Positions 9,395 through 19,030 are shown, counted from the first letter of the stretch. The stretch is 64,000 nt of DNA from Lachnospiraceae bacterium (GCA_015057555.1 SVEC01000002.1:176362-240361), one strand, 5' to 3'. Translations and numbers: made by a program. Notes: generated by a model not told the origin, from the sequence alone.

Positions 9395-9880
9395 TTACTG
9401 TTTATTCAAATTCTCCTGTAAGTAAATATACAATCTATGTATGTCCACTTCATTATATTCTCTATCAAAGGCTCGCTCTGACTCAATATAATACTTCTTT
9501 TTGTCAGTTTTGATAAGAAGCCTATAAGCAATTACTTTGGGAGTAGTATTTTCTCCTATAACAATCTTTTCTATGTCCACTTTTTTTATATCAGTTAACA
9601 TAACATTAATATGCTTTTTCTTGTCATTATAGGAAAATTTACCATCCTGAATAACTGCAGTTCCCTCTCCTTCGAACCAATCCCACTTATCCGCTAATAC
9701 GAGAAGAAATATAACTATTCCTATCAAAAGCAGTAAAACACTAATTGCATTTGAACGTATTCCCTTACCAAACAATACAGTTCCAAGCGAAGAACCTAAT
9801 CCGAATAATACTATCACTAATACCAAGGTAAAGAATATCGCTCTTCTCCAGCTAGTAATATATCCTACACGTACTGTCAT
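9395..9880 (-). CDS. Small membrane protein upstream of the cellulase gene
   Basis: I do not recognise the family. The 161-residue product has two membrane helices (about 12-32 and 43-62) and a charged C-terminal domain with alternating strands (GEGTAVIQDGKFSYND, YRLLIKTDKKKYYIESE), a layout seen in PH-like membrane proteins. The start is ATG 9880, 7 bases after AAGGG. The longer frame from 9943 cannot be used because it runs through the -10 and -35 of a strong promoter. It is the first gene of a two-gene unit with the cellulase. Confidence 0.75.
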   Translation of the reverse strand: MTVRVGYITSWRRAIFFTLVLVIVLFGLGSSLGTVLFGKGIRSNAISVLLLLIGIVIFLLVLADKWDWFEGEGTAVIQDGKFSYNDKKKHINVMLTDIKKVDIEKIVIGENTTPKVIAYRLLIKTDKKKYYIESERAFDREYNEVDIHRLYIYLQENLNKQ

Positions 9881-9914
9881 AACTAATCCCTTCTTTTCAA
9901 AAAAATCAGCTAAT

Positions 9915-9943
9915 ATTATATCAATAAATGGTAGAAATTTCAA
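9915..9943 (-). promoter_or_regulatory. Promoter of the membrane protein / cellulase unit
   Basis: TTGAAA (9943-9938) and TATAAT (9920-9915) on the minus strand, 17-base spacer. It lies immediately after the MscS gene, so the cellulase unit has its own promoter. Confidence 0.75.
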
Positions 9944-9946
9944 TAT

Positions 9947-10816
9947 TTATGAGTTCTTCACAGTAACCTCCACCTGTGAAAATGGTATTACTATATTATT
10001 CTCATCGAATTTAACCTTAATATTCTCTGTTATCTCCCACTTTGCAGCCCAATAATCCTCTGTTTTCACAAAGCAACGAATCCCCATCTTAATGGAGCTT
10101 TCCTGGAACGAGTCCACAAATATATTCATTTCCTTAGTCTTATCATAATAAGGCGATGCTTGGACTATGGCAGTGAGAGTATCCTTTACAAGCTTAATAT
10201 CTGAATCATAGGATACACCTACAGATATATCAAGCTTTCTGGAGGCCTCTGCGGTAACATTCACTAGGGAATTAGCAGTAATATTGCCATTAGGAATAAC
10301 TATAATCTTATTATCATATGTCTTTAGCTTTGTGTAGAATATATCAATAGCTTCAACTGTTCCTTCACAGCCTTTATCATTTTCTATGATGTAATCTCCT
10401 ACCTTAAATGGTTTCATAAGGAGAATAAGCACTCCACCTGCAAAGTTTGCAAGACTTCCCTGTAAGGCAAGACCTATTGATAAGCTGGCAGTTCCTAAAA
10501 TTGCAACTAGAGATGTAACCTGTACACCAACTATGGAAATAGCCATAACAAAAACTATAGCATAAAGGATACCCTTTATTACAGAAAGTAAGAATCCTTC
10601 TACACTATCCTCCATTGCACTTTTCTCAAAGGCCCTCTTAATAACTTTAACTAAAAGCTTGGCCACCTTCATACCCACAAAAAGGAATATTAAAGCTACC
10701 ACTATATCAAAGGTCTTATCAGCCAACCAGTCTAAAAACTGATCTCCATATTGCTCAAGCTTTGATTTATCTAGATTTTTCACATCCTCAAGGGAATTTA
10801 TATCACTTAAAATCAT
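9947..10816 (-). CDS. MscS-family mechanosensitive channel
   Basis: Tension-gated channel that releases solutes on osmotic down-shock. The 289-residue product has three membrane helices (about 35-58, 80-102, 108-135). The pore helix carries the Gly/Ala pattern LGTASLSIGLALQGSLANFAGG, and the beta domain follows with FKVGDYI and VVIPNG-like sequence (IVIPNGNI). Length matches small MscS proteins. GGAGG precedes the ATG. It lies downstream of glgB with a weak hairpin between them. Confidence 0.92.
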   Translation of the reverse strand: MILSDINSLEDVKNLDKSKLEQYGDQFLDWLADKTFDIVVALIFLFVGMKVAKLLVKVIKRAFEKSAMEDSVEGFLLSVIKGILYAIVFVMAISIVGVQVTSLVAILGTASLSIGLALQGSLANFAGGVLILLMKPFKVGDYIIENDKGCEGTVEAIDIFYTKLKTYDNKIIVIPNGNITANSLVNVTAEASRKLDISVGVSYDSDIKLVKDTLTAIVQASPYYDKTKEMNIFVDSFQESSIKMGIRCFVKTEDYWAAKWEITENIKVKFDENNIVIPFSQVEVTVKNS

Positions 10817-10840
10817 CCTTTTTCCTCCAAATCAAATACG

Positions 10841-10873
10841 AAAGACCAAGTACTTAATCAGTCCCCGGTCTTT
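10841..10873 (-). terminator. Possible terminator of glgB
   Basis: AAAGACC (10841-10847) and GGTCTTT (10867-10873) form a 7-bp stem with a 19-base loop, 13 bases past the glgB stop codon. The T-run on the minus strand is poor, so some read-through into mscS is likely. Confidence 0.35.
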
Positions 10874-10886
10874 TCATATGTGTATA

Positions 10887-13094
10887 TTATTTTGTCTTCT
10901 TTTTCTTGAATACGGAAATGGAAAGCGGTGGAACAGTTACAGAAATATAATGCTCCTGACCGTCTATTTCATCCTTTTTAGCCTGCTTAGCAGTTTTATT
11001 ATTCCTACCCTCACCGCCAAACTTTGCATTGTCAGATGAGAATATCTCCTGCCAGCTGCCACCTGAAGGTGTTGCAAGCTTATAAGCCTTATGAGCAATA
11101 GGAGTAAAGTTACAGATAATTACAAGTGTATCCTCTTCCTTCTTACCCCTTCTTATATATGAGAGAAGACTTGCATTTGCATTATTACAGTTAATCCACT
11201 GGAAACCTTCACTCTTTGAGTCAAGCTCGTAAAGGGCTGGCTCAGTCATATAAAGCTTATTTAACTCCTTAACATATCCTTGCATATACACATGTGCATC
11301 AAATTCAAATAGTGACCAATCAACCTCAGACGCCTCATTAAACTCAGCAAACTGAGCAATCTCCTGTCCCATAAAGAGTAGTTTTTTACCCGGATGAGTC
11401 ATCATATGTCCATATGCAACTCTAAGATTTGAGAACTTATCCTCATAGCCACCTGGCATCTTAGAAATCATAGAGCCCTTCTCGTGAACAACCTCATCAT
11501 GTGATAATACTAATACAAAATTCTCACTATATGCATACACCATACTAAATGTTAATTCGTTATGATGATACTTTCTGTAAAGTGGATCAAGCTTAATGTA
11601 CCCAAGGAAATCATTCATCCAACCCATGTTCCACTTGAAGTCAAATCCAAGTCCACCCTCTTCAGGAGTGTGTGTCATCATAGGCCAAGCAGTAGACTCC
11701 TCTGCGATAAGAAGAACACCCTTGTGCTTCTCCTTCATCTGCTTGTTAAGCTCCTTAATAAAGTCAAGTGCCTCAAGGTTTTCATTGCCGCCATACATAT
11801 TAGGCAACCACTCTCCGCCGTTTCTACCATAATCAAGATAAAGCATAGAAGCAACTGCGTCCATTCTTATACCATCAATATGGTACTTCTCTGCCCAATA
11901 TAATGCATTAGCAACAAGGAAGTTCTTAACCTCATTCCTACCATAGTTAAATATATATGTTCCCCAGTGAGGATGCTCTCCTCTTCTTGGGTCCTCGTGC
12001 TCATAAAGTGCAGTACCATCAAATCTTCCAAGACCATGGTCATCCTTAGGAAAATGTGCAGGTACCCAATCAATGATAACACCAATGCCCTTGCTGTGAA
12101 GGTAATCAACAAAGTACATAAAATCTGCCGGTGTACCATATCTTGATGTAGGTGCATAATAACCAGTCACCTGATATCCCCATGAAGGGTCATATGGGTG
12201 CTCCATAATTGGCATAAGCTCTACATAATTGTAGTTCATATCCATTAAGTAGTCTGCAAGCTGAGGTGCAATATCTTTGTAGTTAAAGAATTCTCTACCA
12301 TCTTCTGGCTTCTTCCAAGCTCCAAGATGCATCTCGTAGATGTTCATAGGCTTTTCCACCGGTTTAGAGTTTTCTCTAGCTTCAATCCACTTTGCATCCT
12401 TCCACTTGTAGCTTAAATCTACTATACGTGATGCATTAGCAGGACGAAGCTCTCCTGAAAATGCATAAGGATCACTCTTCATAAATACATTACCTGACTT
12501 GGCGCAAATCTCATACTTATAAATCTCACCAACATATTTGCCAGGAATGAAAAGCTCAAATATACCTGAATAATCAAGCTTTCTCATAGGATGTCTTCTG
12601 CCATCCCAGTTATTAAAGTTTCCACATACAGAAACTCTCTCAGCATTAGGTGCCCACACTGCAAAGAGCACACCCTCTACTCCATCAACTGTCATAGGAT
12701 GAGCACCCATCTTCTCATAGATACTGTAATGCTCTCCCTCGTTAAATAAGCTTACATCGATAGGGTCGATAACAGGCTCAAAGATATATGGATCAATATA
12801 AGTAATCTCCTCACCATCATCAAATCTAACATTAAGCTTGTAATCAAATCTTTTTTTATCTTTAATCACCACAGAGAAGAACCCCGGTACTCTCTCTGAT
12901 ACAAGAGTATATTTCTTCTTAGTGGCAGTATCTATAGCGGTTACTATCTTAGCATCCGGAAGATACACATTTATAAATACATCATCTATGCACTCATGCA
13001 TACCAAGTATATGATGTGGATTATTATGCTTCCCCTGAACTAAGGCATCTACCTCCATCCAGTTTATAGCGAATACTTCTTTTCTTCTGGACAT
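10887..13094 (-). CDS. glgB: 1,4-alpha-glucan branching enzyme
   Basis: Makes alpha-1,6 branches in glycogen. The 735-residue product has an N-terminal segment, a CBM48 domain (about 100-190, FAVWAPNAERVSVCGNFNNWDGR) and a GH13 catalytic domain with DGIRMDAVASM (nucleophile Asp), LLIAEEST (Glu) and LSHDEVVH. The start is ATG 13094, 9 bases after GAGGGG; the longer frame from 13136 would overlap the DUF1015 gene. It lies 16 bases after DUF1015. No other glg gene is in the window. Confidence 0.97.
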   Translation of the reverse strand: MSRRKEVFAINWMEVDALVQGKHNNPHHILGMHECIDDVFINVYLPDAKIVTAIDTATKKKYTLVSERVPGFFSVVIKDKKRFDYKLNVRFDDGEEITYIDPYIFEPVIDPIDVSLFNEGEHYSIYEKMGAHPMTVDGVEGVLFAVWAPNAERVSVCGNFNNWDGRRHPMRKLDYSGIFELFIPGKYVGEIYKYEICAKSGNVFMKSDPYAFSGELRPANASRIVDLSYKWKDAKWIEARENSKPVEKPMNIYEMHLGAWKKPEDGREFFNYKDIAPQLADYLMDMNYNYVELMPIMEHPYDPSWGYQVTGYYAPTSRYGTPADFMYFVDYLHSKGIGVIIDWVPAHFPKDDHGLGRFDGTALYEHEDPRRGEHPHWGTYIFNYGRNEVKNFLVANALYWAEKYHIDGIRMDAVASMLYLDYGRNGGEWLPNMYGGNENLEALDFIKELNKQMKEKHKGVLLIAEESTAWPMMTHTPEEGGLGFDFKWNMGWMNDFLGYIKLDPLYRKYHHNELTFSMVYAYSENFVLVLSHDEVVHEKGSMISKMPGGYEDKFSNLRVAYGHMMTHPGKKLLFMGQEIAQFAEFNEASEVDWSLFEFDAHVYMQGYVKELNKLYMTEPALYELDSKSEGFQWINCNNANASLLSYIRRGKKEEDTLVIICNFTPIAHKAYKLATPSGGSWQEIFSSDNAKFGGEGRNNKTAKQAKKDEIDGQEHYISVTVPPLSISVFKKKKTK

Positions 13095-13110
13095 ATTTAA
13101 AATCCCCTCT

Positions 13111-14340
13111 CTACAGTTTGTGGATAAATATTCCACTTCTTAGCTTTGGCTCAAACCAGGTGGATTTTGGTGGCATTAAAAGTCCTGCATCAGCCACATC
13201 AAAAAGCTCTTCTATGGAAGTAGGATACATTGAAAATGCAACTGTCATGTCCTCTGCAACTCTTCTTTCAAGCTCTGAAAGTCCTCTGATTCCACCCACA
13301 AAGTCAATTCTCTTATCAACTCGTGGATCTTCGATGCCAAGTATAGGATTAAGTAAATTGTCTTGTAATACTGATACGTCAAGACCTGCTACAGGATCAT
13401 TTGATTTAATCTCATCCTTAGCCTTTAGTTTATACCAAATGTTATCCAAATACATACCAAAGGTGCATTTTTCAACCGGCTGGAAAGGTGCTGATATCTG
13501 TTCTATATCAAAGCACTCTGATACCTTGGTCAAAAAATCTTCCTTTGAATATCCATTTAAATCTCTAACAACTCTGTTATAAGGCAATATCTTAAGCTGG
13601 TTGTCTGGGAACAGCACTGAAAGGAACATATCACTTTCTAACTCTCCTACACCACCATTTTCATCTCTTCTCTTAAGTCCAACCTTAACAGCTGAAGCTG
13701 CTCTATGGTGACCATCCGCAATATAGATATCATTCATATTAGAAAATGCACTGCGAACGATTTCTATATCTGCTGAATCCTTAATCACCCATACATTATG
13801 ACCTATACCATCCTCTGACACAAATGAGTATTCTGCCTCAGTAGACTTTATTCTATCAACTATAGAATCTATTTTTTCCACAGCTCTGTAGGCCAAAAAT
13901 ATAGGACCTGTCTGAGCATTACAAACATCAACATGAGTAATTCTATCTATCTCCTTATCAGCTCTGGTATTCTCATGCTTTTTAATAATACCATTCTGAT
14001 AATCATCTATAGATGCACAGGCAACTATACCTGTCTGATGTCTACCATCCATAATAAGCTCATATATGTAATATACATCCTGTTGCTCCTTAATATACTC
14101 ACCATTTGAAATCATACCATCTAAAAGCTCCTTAGCCTTCTGGTACACACATGGTGCATAAGTATCCACAGAATCATCAAACTGGGTTTCCGCTCTGTCT
14201 ATTCTAAGAAATGTATAAGGATTTCCCTTAACAACCTGACAGGCTTCCGCTCTATTATAAACATCGTAAGGAAGTGCTGCCACCTGACTTACGATATCTT
14301 TTCTCGGTCTAAATGCTGAAAATGGTTTAACTAAAGCCAT
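13111..14340 (-). CDS. DUF1015 family protein
   Basis: The 409-residue product starts MALVKPFSAFRP and contains ALPYDV, KHENTRADKEIDRITHVD and YIADGHHRAASA, the hallmarks of DUF1015. The family's activity is not established; the conserved ADGHHR resembles the nucleotide-hydrolase or kinase-like motif of ParB-like folds. In Clostridia it often lies near serine-biosynthesis genes, but here the neighbours are a P-loop kinase and glgB. Ribosome binding site GAGGAG precedes the ATG. Confidence 0.88.
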   Translation of the reverse strand: MALVKPFSAFRPRKDIVSQVAALPYDVYNRAEACQVVKGNPYTFLRIDRAETQFDDSVDTYAPCVYQKAKELLDGMISNGEYIKEQQDVYYIYELIMDGRHQTGIVACASIDDYQNGIIKKHENTRADKEIDRITHVDVCNAQTGPIFLAYRAVEKIDSIVDRIKSTEAEYSFVSEDGIGHNVWVIKDSADIEIVRSAFSNMNDIYIADGHHRAASAVKVGLKRRDENGGVGELESDMFLSVLFPDNQLKILPYNRVVRDLNGYSKEDFLTKVSECFDIEQISAPFQPVEKCTFGMYLDNIWYKLKAKDEIKSNDPVAGLDVSVLQDNLLNPILGIEDPRVDKRIDFVGGIRGLSELERRVAEDMTVAFSMYPTSIEELFDVADAGLLMPPKSTWFEPKLRSGIFIHKL

Positions 14341-14370
14341 AATTATCTCCTCGTAGAAATGATTTAGTGA

Positions 14371-14937
14371 TTAGCCTCTAATAGCTTTAACTGCCTCGTC
14401 AATTGACTTCTTATATGATTCCTCAGATGAATTATCAAATATAAATAATTCTGGAATATTTGTTGGGGCATTAAAGTTCTGAGTTGCAATATACTCATCC
14501 CAGTTAGCAAGCTTCCATGAATCTCTATCTGAAGCTCTCTTAATCATACGCTGATGTACTACCTCGATATCAGCATGTACCCAAACAACAAATAGCTCGG
14601 CATCCTTTTCCTTAAGCTTCGCTCTAAGACCATCAAGATACTCATCATCTCTTATCTCATCAGTAAATGGAGCATTAATGAGAACAGTATCATTATAGTC
14701 AAGAGCCTCGAATGCAAGGTCTAATACAGCATAATACTCGTAGTCTCTAATCTCCTTCTGGAAGAAGTCAGATGAACGATTATATTCTTCTCCTGCAACA
14801 GCAAAAATCTGCTTTGAAAGCACAATAAGAGTATCCTTATCAAGATACACACAATTAGTAAGTGCCTTTCCAAGCTTCTTTGAAATAAATGTCTTACCAC
14901 ATGCTGGTGGTGAAGTAACTAAAATAAGTTTCTTCAT
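14371..14937 (-). CDS. P-loop kinase-like ATPase (AAA_33 / zeta-toxin-like fold)
   Basis: The 188-residue product has Walker A SPPACGKT at residues 9-16, YLDKDTL next (the Asp following the first strand), VLINAPF and the LID-like HQRMIKRASDRDSWKL. This is the layout of small-molecule kinases such as gluconate or shikimate kinases and of the zeta-toxin group. There is no adjacent antitoxin, so I do not call it a toxin. The substrate is unknown. It ends 30 bases before the DUF1015 start and is probably co-transcribed. Confidence 0.8.
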   Translation of the reverse strand: MKKLILVTSPPACGKTFISKKLGKALTNCVYLDKDTLIVLSKQIFAVAGEEYNRSSDFFQKEIRDYEYYAVLDLAFEALDYNDTVLINAPFTDEIRDDEYLDGLRAKLKEKDAELFVVWVHADIEVVHQRMIKRASDRDSWKLANWDEYIATQNFNAPTNIPELFIFDNSSEESYKKSIDEAVKAIRG

Positions 14938-15036
14938 GTTATATATGCCTCCTATAAAATGTTCATATTTACAATGTGAAAAGATTTCACCAAATTAGCA
15001 GTATTTTACCACAAAATCAATAAACAAACAAGCAAT

Positions 15037-16362
15037 TTAACTAGTTGCAAAGATAAATTGATTTTTTCCACGTCGTTTAGCCTGATACAGGGCTTCATCA
15101 GCCTTGGCATAAAGCTTTTCAACAGTATCTCCATGCTCCGGATATACACTAATTCCAATACTTCCTGACAAATTAACTCCTTCGTAGTTTTCACATATAG
15201 CAATAATTGTATCAAGTATCTGATCTGCTTTTCGAGGAACCATTGAAAGATCAGGAACATTTTTCATAAGGGCAAAGAATTCATCTCCACCAATTCTTCC
15301 GACCACATCAGTATCTCTAAAATGACGTTTGAGCTGATCAGCAAGCTGAATAAGGAACTCGTCTCCTTTTTGATGACCATAAGTATCATTTAGATTTTTG
15401 AAATTATCCACGTCAAGCATAAGAAGCACATGTGTTGCATCTTTCTGTTCAAACAAAATCTCTCTAATACGATTCATGGTGGTTTCTCTATTATATACCA
15501 TAGTCATTTTGTCCATCTTTGCCGCCATCAAAAGCTCATATTCAGCTTTCTTTTCTTCATCAATATCCTTTGCAATAAGCATAAGACACAAATGACCATT
15601 ATCAATATCAGTTATAAATTTTGCTTTATTATGCACCCACCTAATCAATCCATTAGTAAGTCTTCTTTCATACTTAAATGAAAACTCCGTAGTGCCACCT
15701 TCGAATAGTTCCTCTAAAGCCTCTTTCGTGAAATTCTTATAAAAATCATAAGCCTCTGATTCTCTATCAATAATGGAATCTATGGCGGCCAAAGAAAGCT
15801 CTTCAACTATATTACAAGACTGAATCGTACCCTCAAACATTTCCTTTCTTCTTTGAGATATAATTCGCCAATCCTCTATGTCAATATAACAAACTGCGTA
15901 AGCCTCCTCAGGCAGTTCAAAGAGAGATTTTAACTCTTGATGATAGTGCTGGCGTGTAAAATATTCTCTAGTAACGTCTTTAGTAATACCTAGTATACCC
16001 AGAACGTTACCATTATCATCCTTTAATGTATACTTAGATGTAGAACCATATCTTGCATGTCCATCCAAATCTGTAATCGGCTCCACATAATCCTCAAGGT
16101 TTTCACCCATTTCCATAAGTTTCTTATCATCATTCACATATCTTTTTGCTAGATTCTGATCCTCTAGAATTTCAAAATCAGTAAGTCCTAAAAGCTGTGC
16201 TTCCTCTTCCTTCCCCATCATCTTTACAAACGCATCTGAAGCCCCAACATATCTATGATTTACATCCTTAATAAACACCATATTCTTGGTATTCTTAATA
16301 AGTGCGCTGTATGCTGCAAAAATTATGGAATTGTATTCTTCTTTGCTTATTTTATCTCCCAT
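15037..16362 (-). CDS. PAS-containing diguanylate cyclase
   Basis: Makes cyclic di-GMP from two GTP. The 441-residue product has two PAS-like regions (about 20-130, SALIKNTKNMVFIKDVNHRY, and about 140-270) and a C-terminal GGDEF domain (about 285-440) with an intact RIGGDEF active site. An RxxD product-inhibition site (RDTD) lies five residues before GGDEF, so feedback inhibition is likely. No membrane helix is seen; it is probably cytoplasmic. The start is ATG 16362, 7 bases after GGGGG; the longer frame to 16386 lacks a site. Confidence 0.92.
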   Translation of the reverse strand: MGDKISKEEYNSIIFAAYSALIKNTKNMVFIKDVNHRYVGASDAFVKMMGKEEEAQLLGLTDFEILEDQNLAKRYVNDDKKLMEMGENLEDYVEPITDLDGHARYGSTSKYTLKDDNGNVLGILGITKDVTREYFTRQHYHQELKSLFELPEEAYAVCYIDIEDWRIISQRRKEMFEGTIQSCNIVEELSLAAIDSIIDRESEAYDFYKNFTKEALEELFEGGTTEFSFKYERRLTNGLIRWVHNKAKFITDIDNGHLCLMLIAKDIDEEKKAEYELLMAAKMDKMTMVYNRETTMNRIREILFEQKDATHVLLMLDVDNFKNLNDTYGHQKGDEFLIQLADQLKRHFRDTDVVGRIGGDEFFALMKNVPDLSMVPRKADQILDTIIAICENYEGVNLSGSIGISVYPEHGDTVEKLYAKADEALYQAKRRGKNQFIFATS

Positions 16363-16420
16363 AGCATATCCCCCGTAAAAAAACAATCCACTAGAAAAAA
16401 TTTCAGTTACACTCGATAAT

Positions 16421-16449
16421 ATTATACTATATTTGACAGTTCACAACAA
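16421..16449 (-). promoter_or_regulatory. Promoter of the diguanylate cyclase gene
   Basis: TTGTTG (16449-16444) and TATAAT (16426-16421) on the minus strand with a 17-base spacer, about 60 bases before the start codon. Confidence 0.5.
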
Positions 16450-16547
16450 GTTTATTTTATAATAACAGCCTTGGTTATTCTTACAGTAAAACTATTTCCC
16501 CTTGCAAGATAACTTGTCTACATCCAACCTAAATACTGTCACTTGCT

Positions 16548-16904
16548 CTAATATGGCATCTGCATAATCCCAATACCTGGGTAAGCAATGGATGCAAACA
16601 TAAATATCATTACAGTAAATATAACAAAAACAATGGTATAGTTCTTATGCCCTTTTGTTTCTTTAATAGCGTTCTTATACTGGTTTCTGCTTCTTCCTCG
16701 GAAGAAAGAACCTATAATTCCACCAACGATACCAAGCAGAAGAAAATCAGTATTCTTGCCTATAAAGTACAGACTAATATCTATAACAACTCCTACAGCA
16801 AGTATAATCCTTCTCTTCTTGTCATCTTCAATTATGATATATGTCATAAGCCATATACAGGCAATTATGATTCCACCTATTAATATAATATCTGTTTTAC
16901 TCAT
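16548..16904 (-). CDS. Small four-helix membrane protein
   Basis: The 118-residue product has hydrophobic stretches at about 5-24, 34-49, 53-70 and 91-110, with a basic Arg-rich loop (RGRSRNQYKN) between the third and fourth. I do not recognise a family. AGAGAG precedes the ATG. It is separated from the arsenate-reductase fusion gene by 66 bases with no clear terminator, so it may be the last gene of that transcript. Confidence 0.65.
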   Translation of the reverse strand: MSKTDIILIGGIIIACIWLMTYIIIEDDKKRRIILAVGVVIDISLYFIGKNTDFLLLGIVGGIIGSFFRGRSRNQYKNAIKETKGHKNYTIVFVIFTVMIFMFASIAYPGIGIMQMPY

Positions 16905-16970
16905 ATACTCTCTTAGACCTCATTATTATCTCTTCAATCCTATTAGCCGATTTCACAATTTTAGGTCAAA

Positions 16971-17927
16971 CTACTTTTTAAGCTCTGCCTTCAGCTGTAA
17001 AATTCTCTTCTCAATTTCCTTAATTATGATAATAAACTCCTCATCGGATTTACCCGTAGGATCCTCTAATCCCCAATTATCATCAAATGGTCTTCCCACA
17101 TATGGGCATCCCACATTGCAACCCATAGATATAGCCACATCAGGCTTAGGTATATCAGTAATCAACTTAGAATACTGAGTTTTCTCCATATCTATGCCAT
17201 AAATATCCTTCATCAATCTAACTGCATCCTGATTAATCTGTGGCTTAGTTTCAGTTCCTGCGGAATAGCTTTCGAATACATCTGCTGCCAAATGCTTTCC
17301 TAAAGCCTCCGCAATCTGACTTCTACAGGAATTATGTACGCATATAAAGGCCACCTTTTTCTTATTAGATTTACAAAACGGACATCTATCTCCTATACAC
17401 TGCTGATTCTTATGATAATAACCACATACAATATCACTGCTATCCAAGGTAACATCATAATTCTCATTTACAAACTCTATAGCTTCCTGAAAGCTTAGAA
17501 ATGCATCTCTCTTACAGCATCTAGGGCCACCTACCTCGGCTAACCTAGATAGCGCCTTGGATGTGAAATGCATATGCTTACCCCAAGTATCGTCTGTAGA
17601 AAGGGGTCCTGTACCATCTATAATTGAAAGGGCTGCTCCCATAGAGGTAACCGCACCACACACTCCCCACATTCCACAGGTAGCTCCCGGCATAGAAAGT
17701 CCTCTCTTCATTAATTCATCTAAAGCTGATGCCAACTCAATATTACCACCTGCATTGTAATATGCAGTAAGCAAAGCCGCACCATCTAAAACATGATGCT
17801 CCGGACCATGAATTCTTATATAATCCTTCGACGCTATGGTTTTAAATATATCCATTGGATTAATGCTAGTCATAGATAAGCATTCTTCTATTATCTTTTT
17901 CCCTTGTTCTTCTAATGTGTAATTCAT
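16971..17927 (-). CDS. Fusion of DUF5714 and arsenate reductase / low-MW phosphatase domain
   Basis: The 318-residue product joins two parts. Residues 1-185 are DUF5714-like with IHGPEHHVLDGAALLTAYY and several cysteine motifs (ATCGMWGVC 82-90, PRCCKRD, CIGDRCPFC). Residues 190-318 are a low-molecular-weight phosphatase fold of thioredoxin-linked ArsC type: CVHNSCR (C196, R202), C270 and C274, and the general acid in LEDPTG (D289). The three cysteines fit a redox relay as in Staphylococcus ArsC. Arsenate reduction is inferred; no arsB or arsR neighbour is present. AGGAGA precedes the ATG. Confidence 0.82.
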   Translation of the reverse strand: MNYTLEEQGKKIIEECLSMTSINPMDIFKTIASKDYIRIHGPEHHVLDGAALLTAYYNAGGNIELASALDELMKRGLSMPGATCGMWGVCGAVTSMGAALSIIDGTGPLSTDDTWGKHMHFTSKALSRLAEVGGPRCCKRDAFLSFQEAIEFVNENYDVTLDSSDIVCGYYHKNQQCIGDRCPFCKSNKKKVAFICVHNSCRSQIAEALGKHLAADVFESYSAGTETKPQINQDAVRLMKDIYGIDMEKTQYSKLITDIPKPDVAISMGCNVGCPYVGRPFDDNWGLEDPTGKSDEEFIIIIKEIEKRILQLKAELKK

Positions 17928-17964
17928 AGAATTTCTCCTAGTATATTTCTCCTTGATACAACAA

Positions 17965-18261
17965 TTATCTAAATATATTAACCATTACAAAAAGTCCAGC
18001 TACCAAACAAAGGGCAACCACCACTACAGATATAATATAATCATACCATTTCCAAGTATCTATCTTCTTTTTAGCAAAAACCATTAACATAGCTATTATT
18101 ACGCAATATATGATGATTCCAAGAAAATACATAAAATCAAATGCACCAGAACCACTATCCCAGCCAATTGGTGCATTATCTAACATAATATAATGCCATG
18201 CAACCGAATATGTAATTGTAAGTATTATTCCTAAGATATAGTAAAGTATTTTTTTCTTCAT
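17965..18261 (-). CDS. Small membrane protein
   Basis: The 98-residue product has membrane helices at about 5-24, 42-63 and 74-95, joined by a loop with WDSGSGAFDF. Family not recognised. The start is ATG 18261, 6 bases after AGGGGG; a TTG two codons upstream is less well placed. It lies 37 bases before the arsenate-reductase fusion gene and may share its transcript. Confidence 0.65.
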   Translation of the reverse strand: MKKKILYYILGIILTITYSVAWHYIMLDNAPIGWDSGSGAFDFMYFLGIIIYCVIIAMLMVFAKKKIDTWKWYDYIISVVVVALCLVAGLFVMVNIFR

Positions 18262-18337
18262 CCCCAACCCCCTATTTACAATTCAAAATACAATAACAAA
18301 TCTATAGGTATTATACTAAACTATATTACCTATAACA

Positions 18338-18373
18338 AGAAAAAAGATGCCTCACAACACATATGAGGCATCT
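18338..18373 (-). terminator. Terminator of the EamA/AraC/hydrolase/GyrI operon
   Basis: Perfect 10-bp stem AGATGCCTCA (18345-18354) and TGAGGCATCT (18364-18373), 9-base loop, followed by TTTTTTC on the minus strand, just past the GyrI-like gene. Confidence 0.85.
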
Positions 18374-18380
18374 CTTATTG

Positions 18381-19013
18381 TCATTTTTTTCTTATTGGAT
18401 GTCTAATCACTGTCTTACATTTTTCAGTTGCAGTTTTTCTTGGATCAGACAAATAAATCTCATGATGAAGTCGCTTATCATTTATGTCATTCCCATATCC
18501 ATTATCCGCAAGATAGTCATCCATCAAAGCAACACTTGCCGGCTCATCATCATATGAACCACAATGCATTATCTGAACACATAGCCCTTCATCAATGGTC
18601 ATAAACTCCGCTACAGAGCAATCTATCTTTTTCTTTTTAGTTGCAGTTTCTACCGCCCAATCAAAATCCTTTTTAGTAATAAAGTCAGGCAAGCGGATAA
18701 CTGAAATCCACTTAAATGTACCCTTATTGCTATAATCTATGCCATCTACACCATCCTGCCACCAAAAGCCTTCTAGTGGTGGCACTACATATTCGAAGAA
18801 GCCTTCTATCTTATAATCTGTCTTATAGCTCATCTTTAATGTGTAAGCCACAGCATATAACACACCAATTGCATTCTTATAAGCACCATCTTCTTCGTTA
18901 GGATTACCCTCCCCTCGGACAGCTATGTAATTTGCCTTAGGAACAGTCACTATCACTGGTTTGTTCTTAGGCATATAAAACTCTTTGTACTCTTTCTTAA
19001 AATCAAACGCCAT
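18381..19013 (-). CDS. GyrI-like small-molecule-binding protein
   Basis: The 210-residue product has the GyrI-like (SOUL/AraC-effector-type) fold without a DNA-binding part: KPVIVTVPKANYIAVRGEGNPNE near the start, FEYVVPPLEGFWW in the middle and a C-terminal HHEIYLSDPRK strand typical of the group. Such proteins bind or hydrolyse hydrophobic cationic compounds. It is the last gene of a four-gene operon whose regulator carries a related GyrI-like domain, so both may sense the same ligand. GGAGG precedes the ATG. Confidence 0.85.
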   Translation of the reverse strand: MAFDFKKEYKEFYMPKNKPVIVTVPKANYIAVRGEGNPNEEDGAYKNAIGVLYAVAYTLKMSYKTDYKIEGFFEYVVPPLEGFWWQDGVDGIDYSNKGTFKWISVIRLPDFITKKDFDWAVETATKKKKIDCSVAEFMTIDEGLCVQIMHCGSYDDEPASVALMDDYLADNGYGNDINDKRLHHEIYLSDPRKTATEKCKTVIRHPIRKK

Positions 19014-19030
19014 AACAATACCTCCAGATT

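Noticed and set aside
14371..14937. Zeta-type toxin
   Set aside because: The P-loop fold fits but there is no epsilon-like antitoxin gene, and many housekeeping kinases share the pattern.
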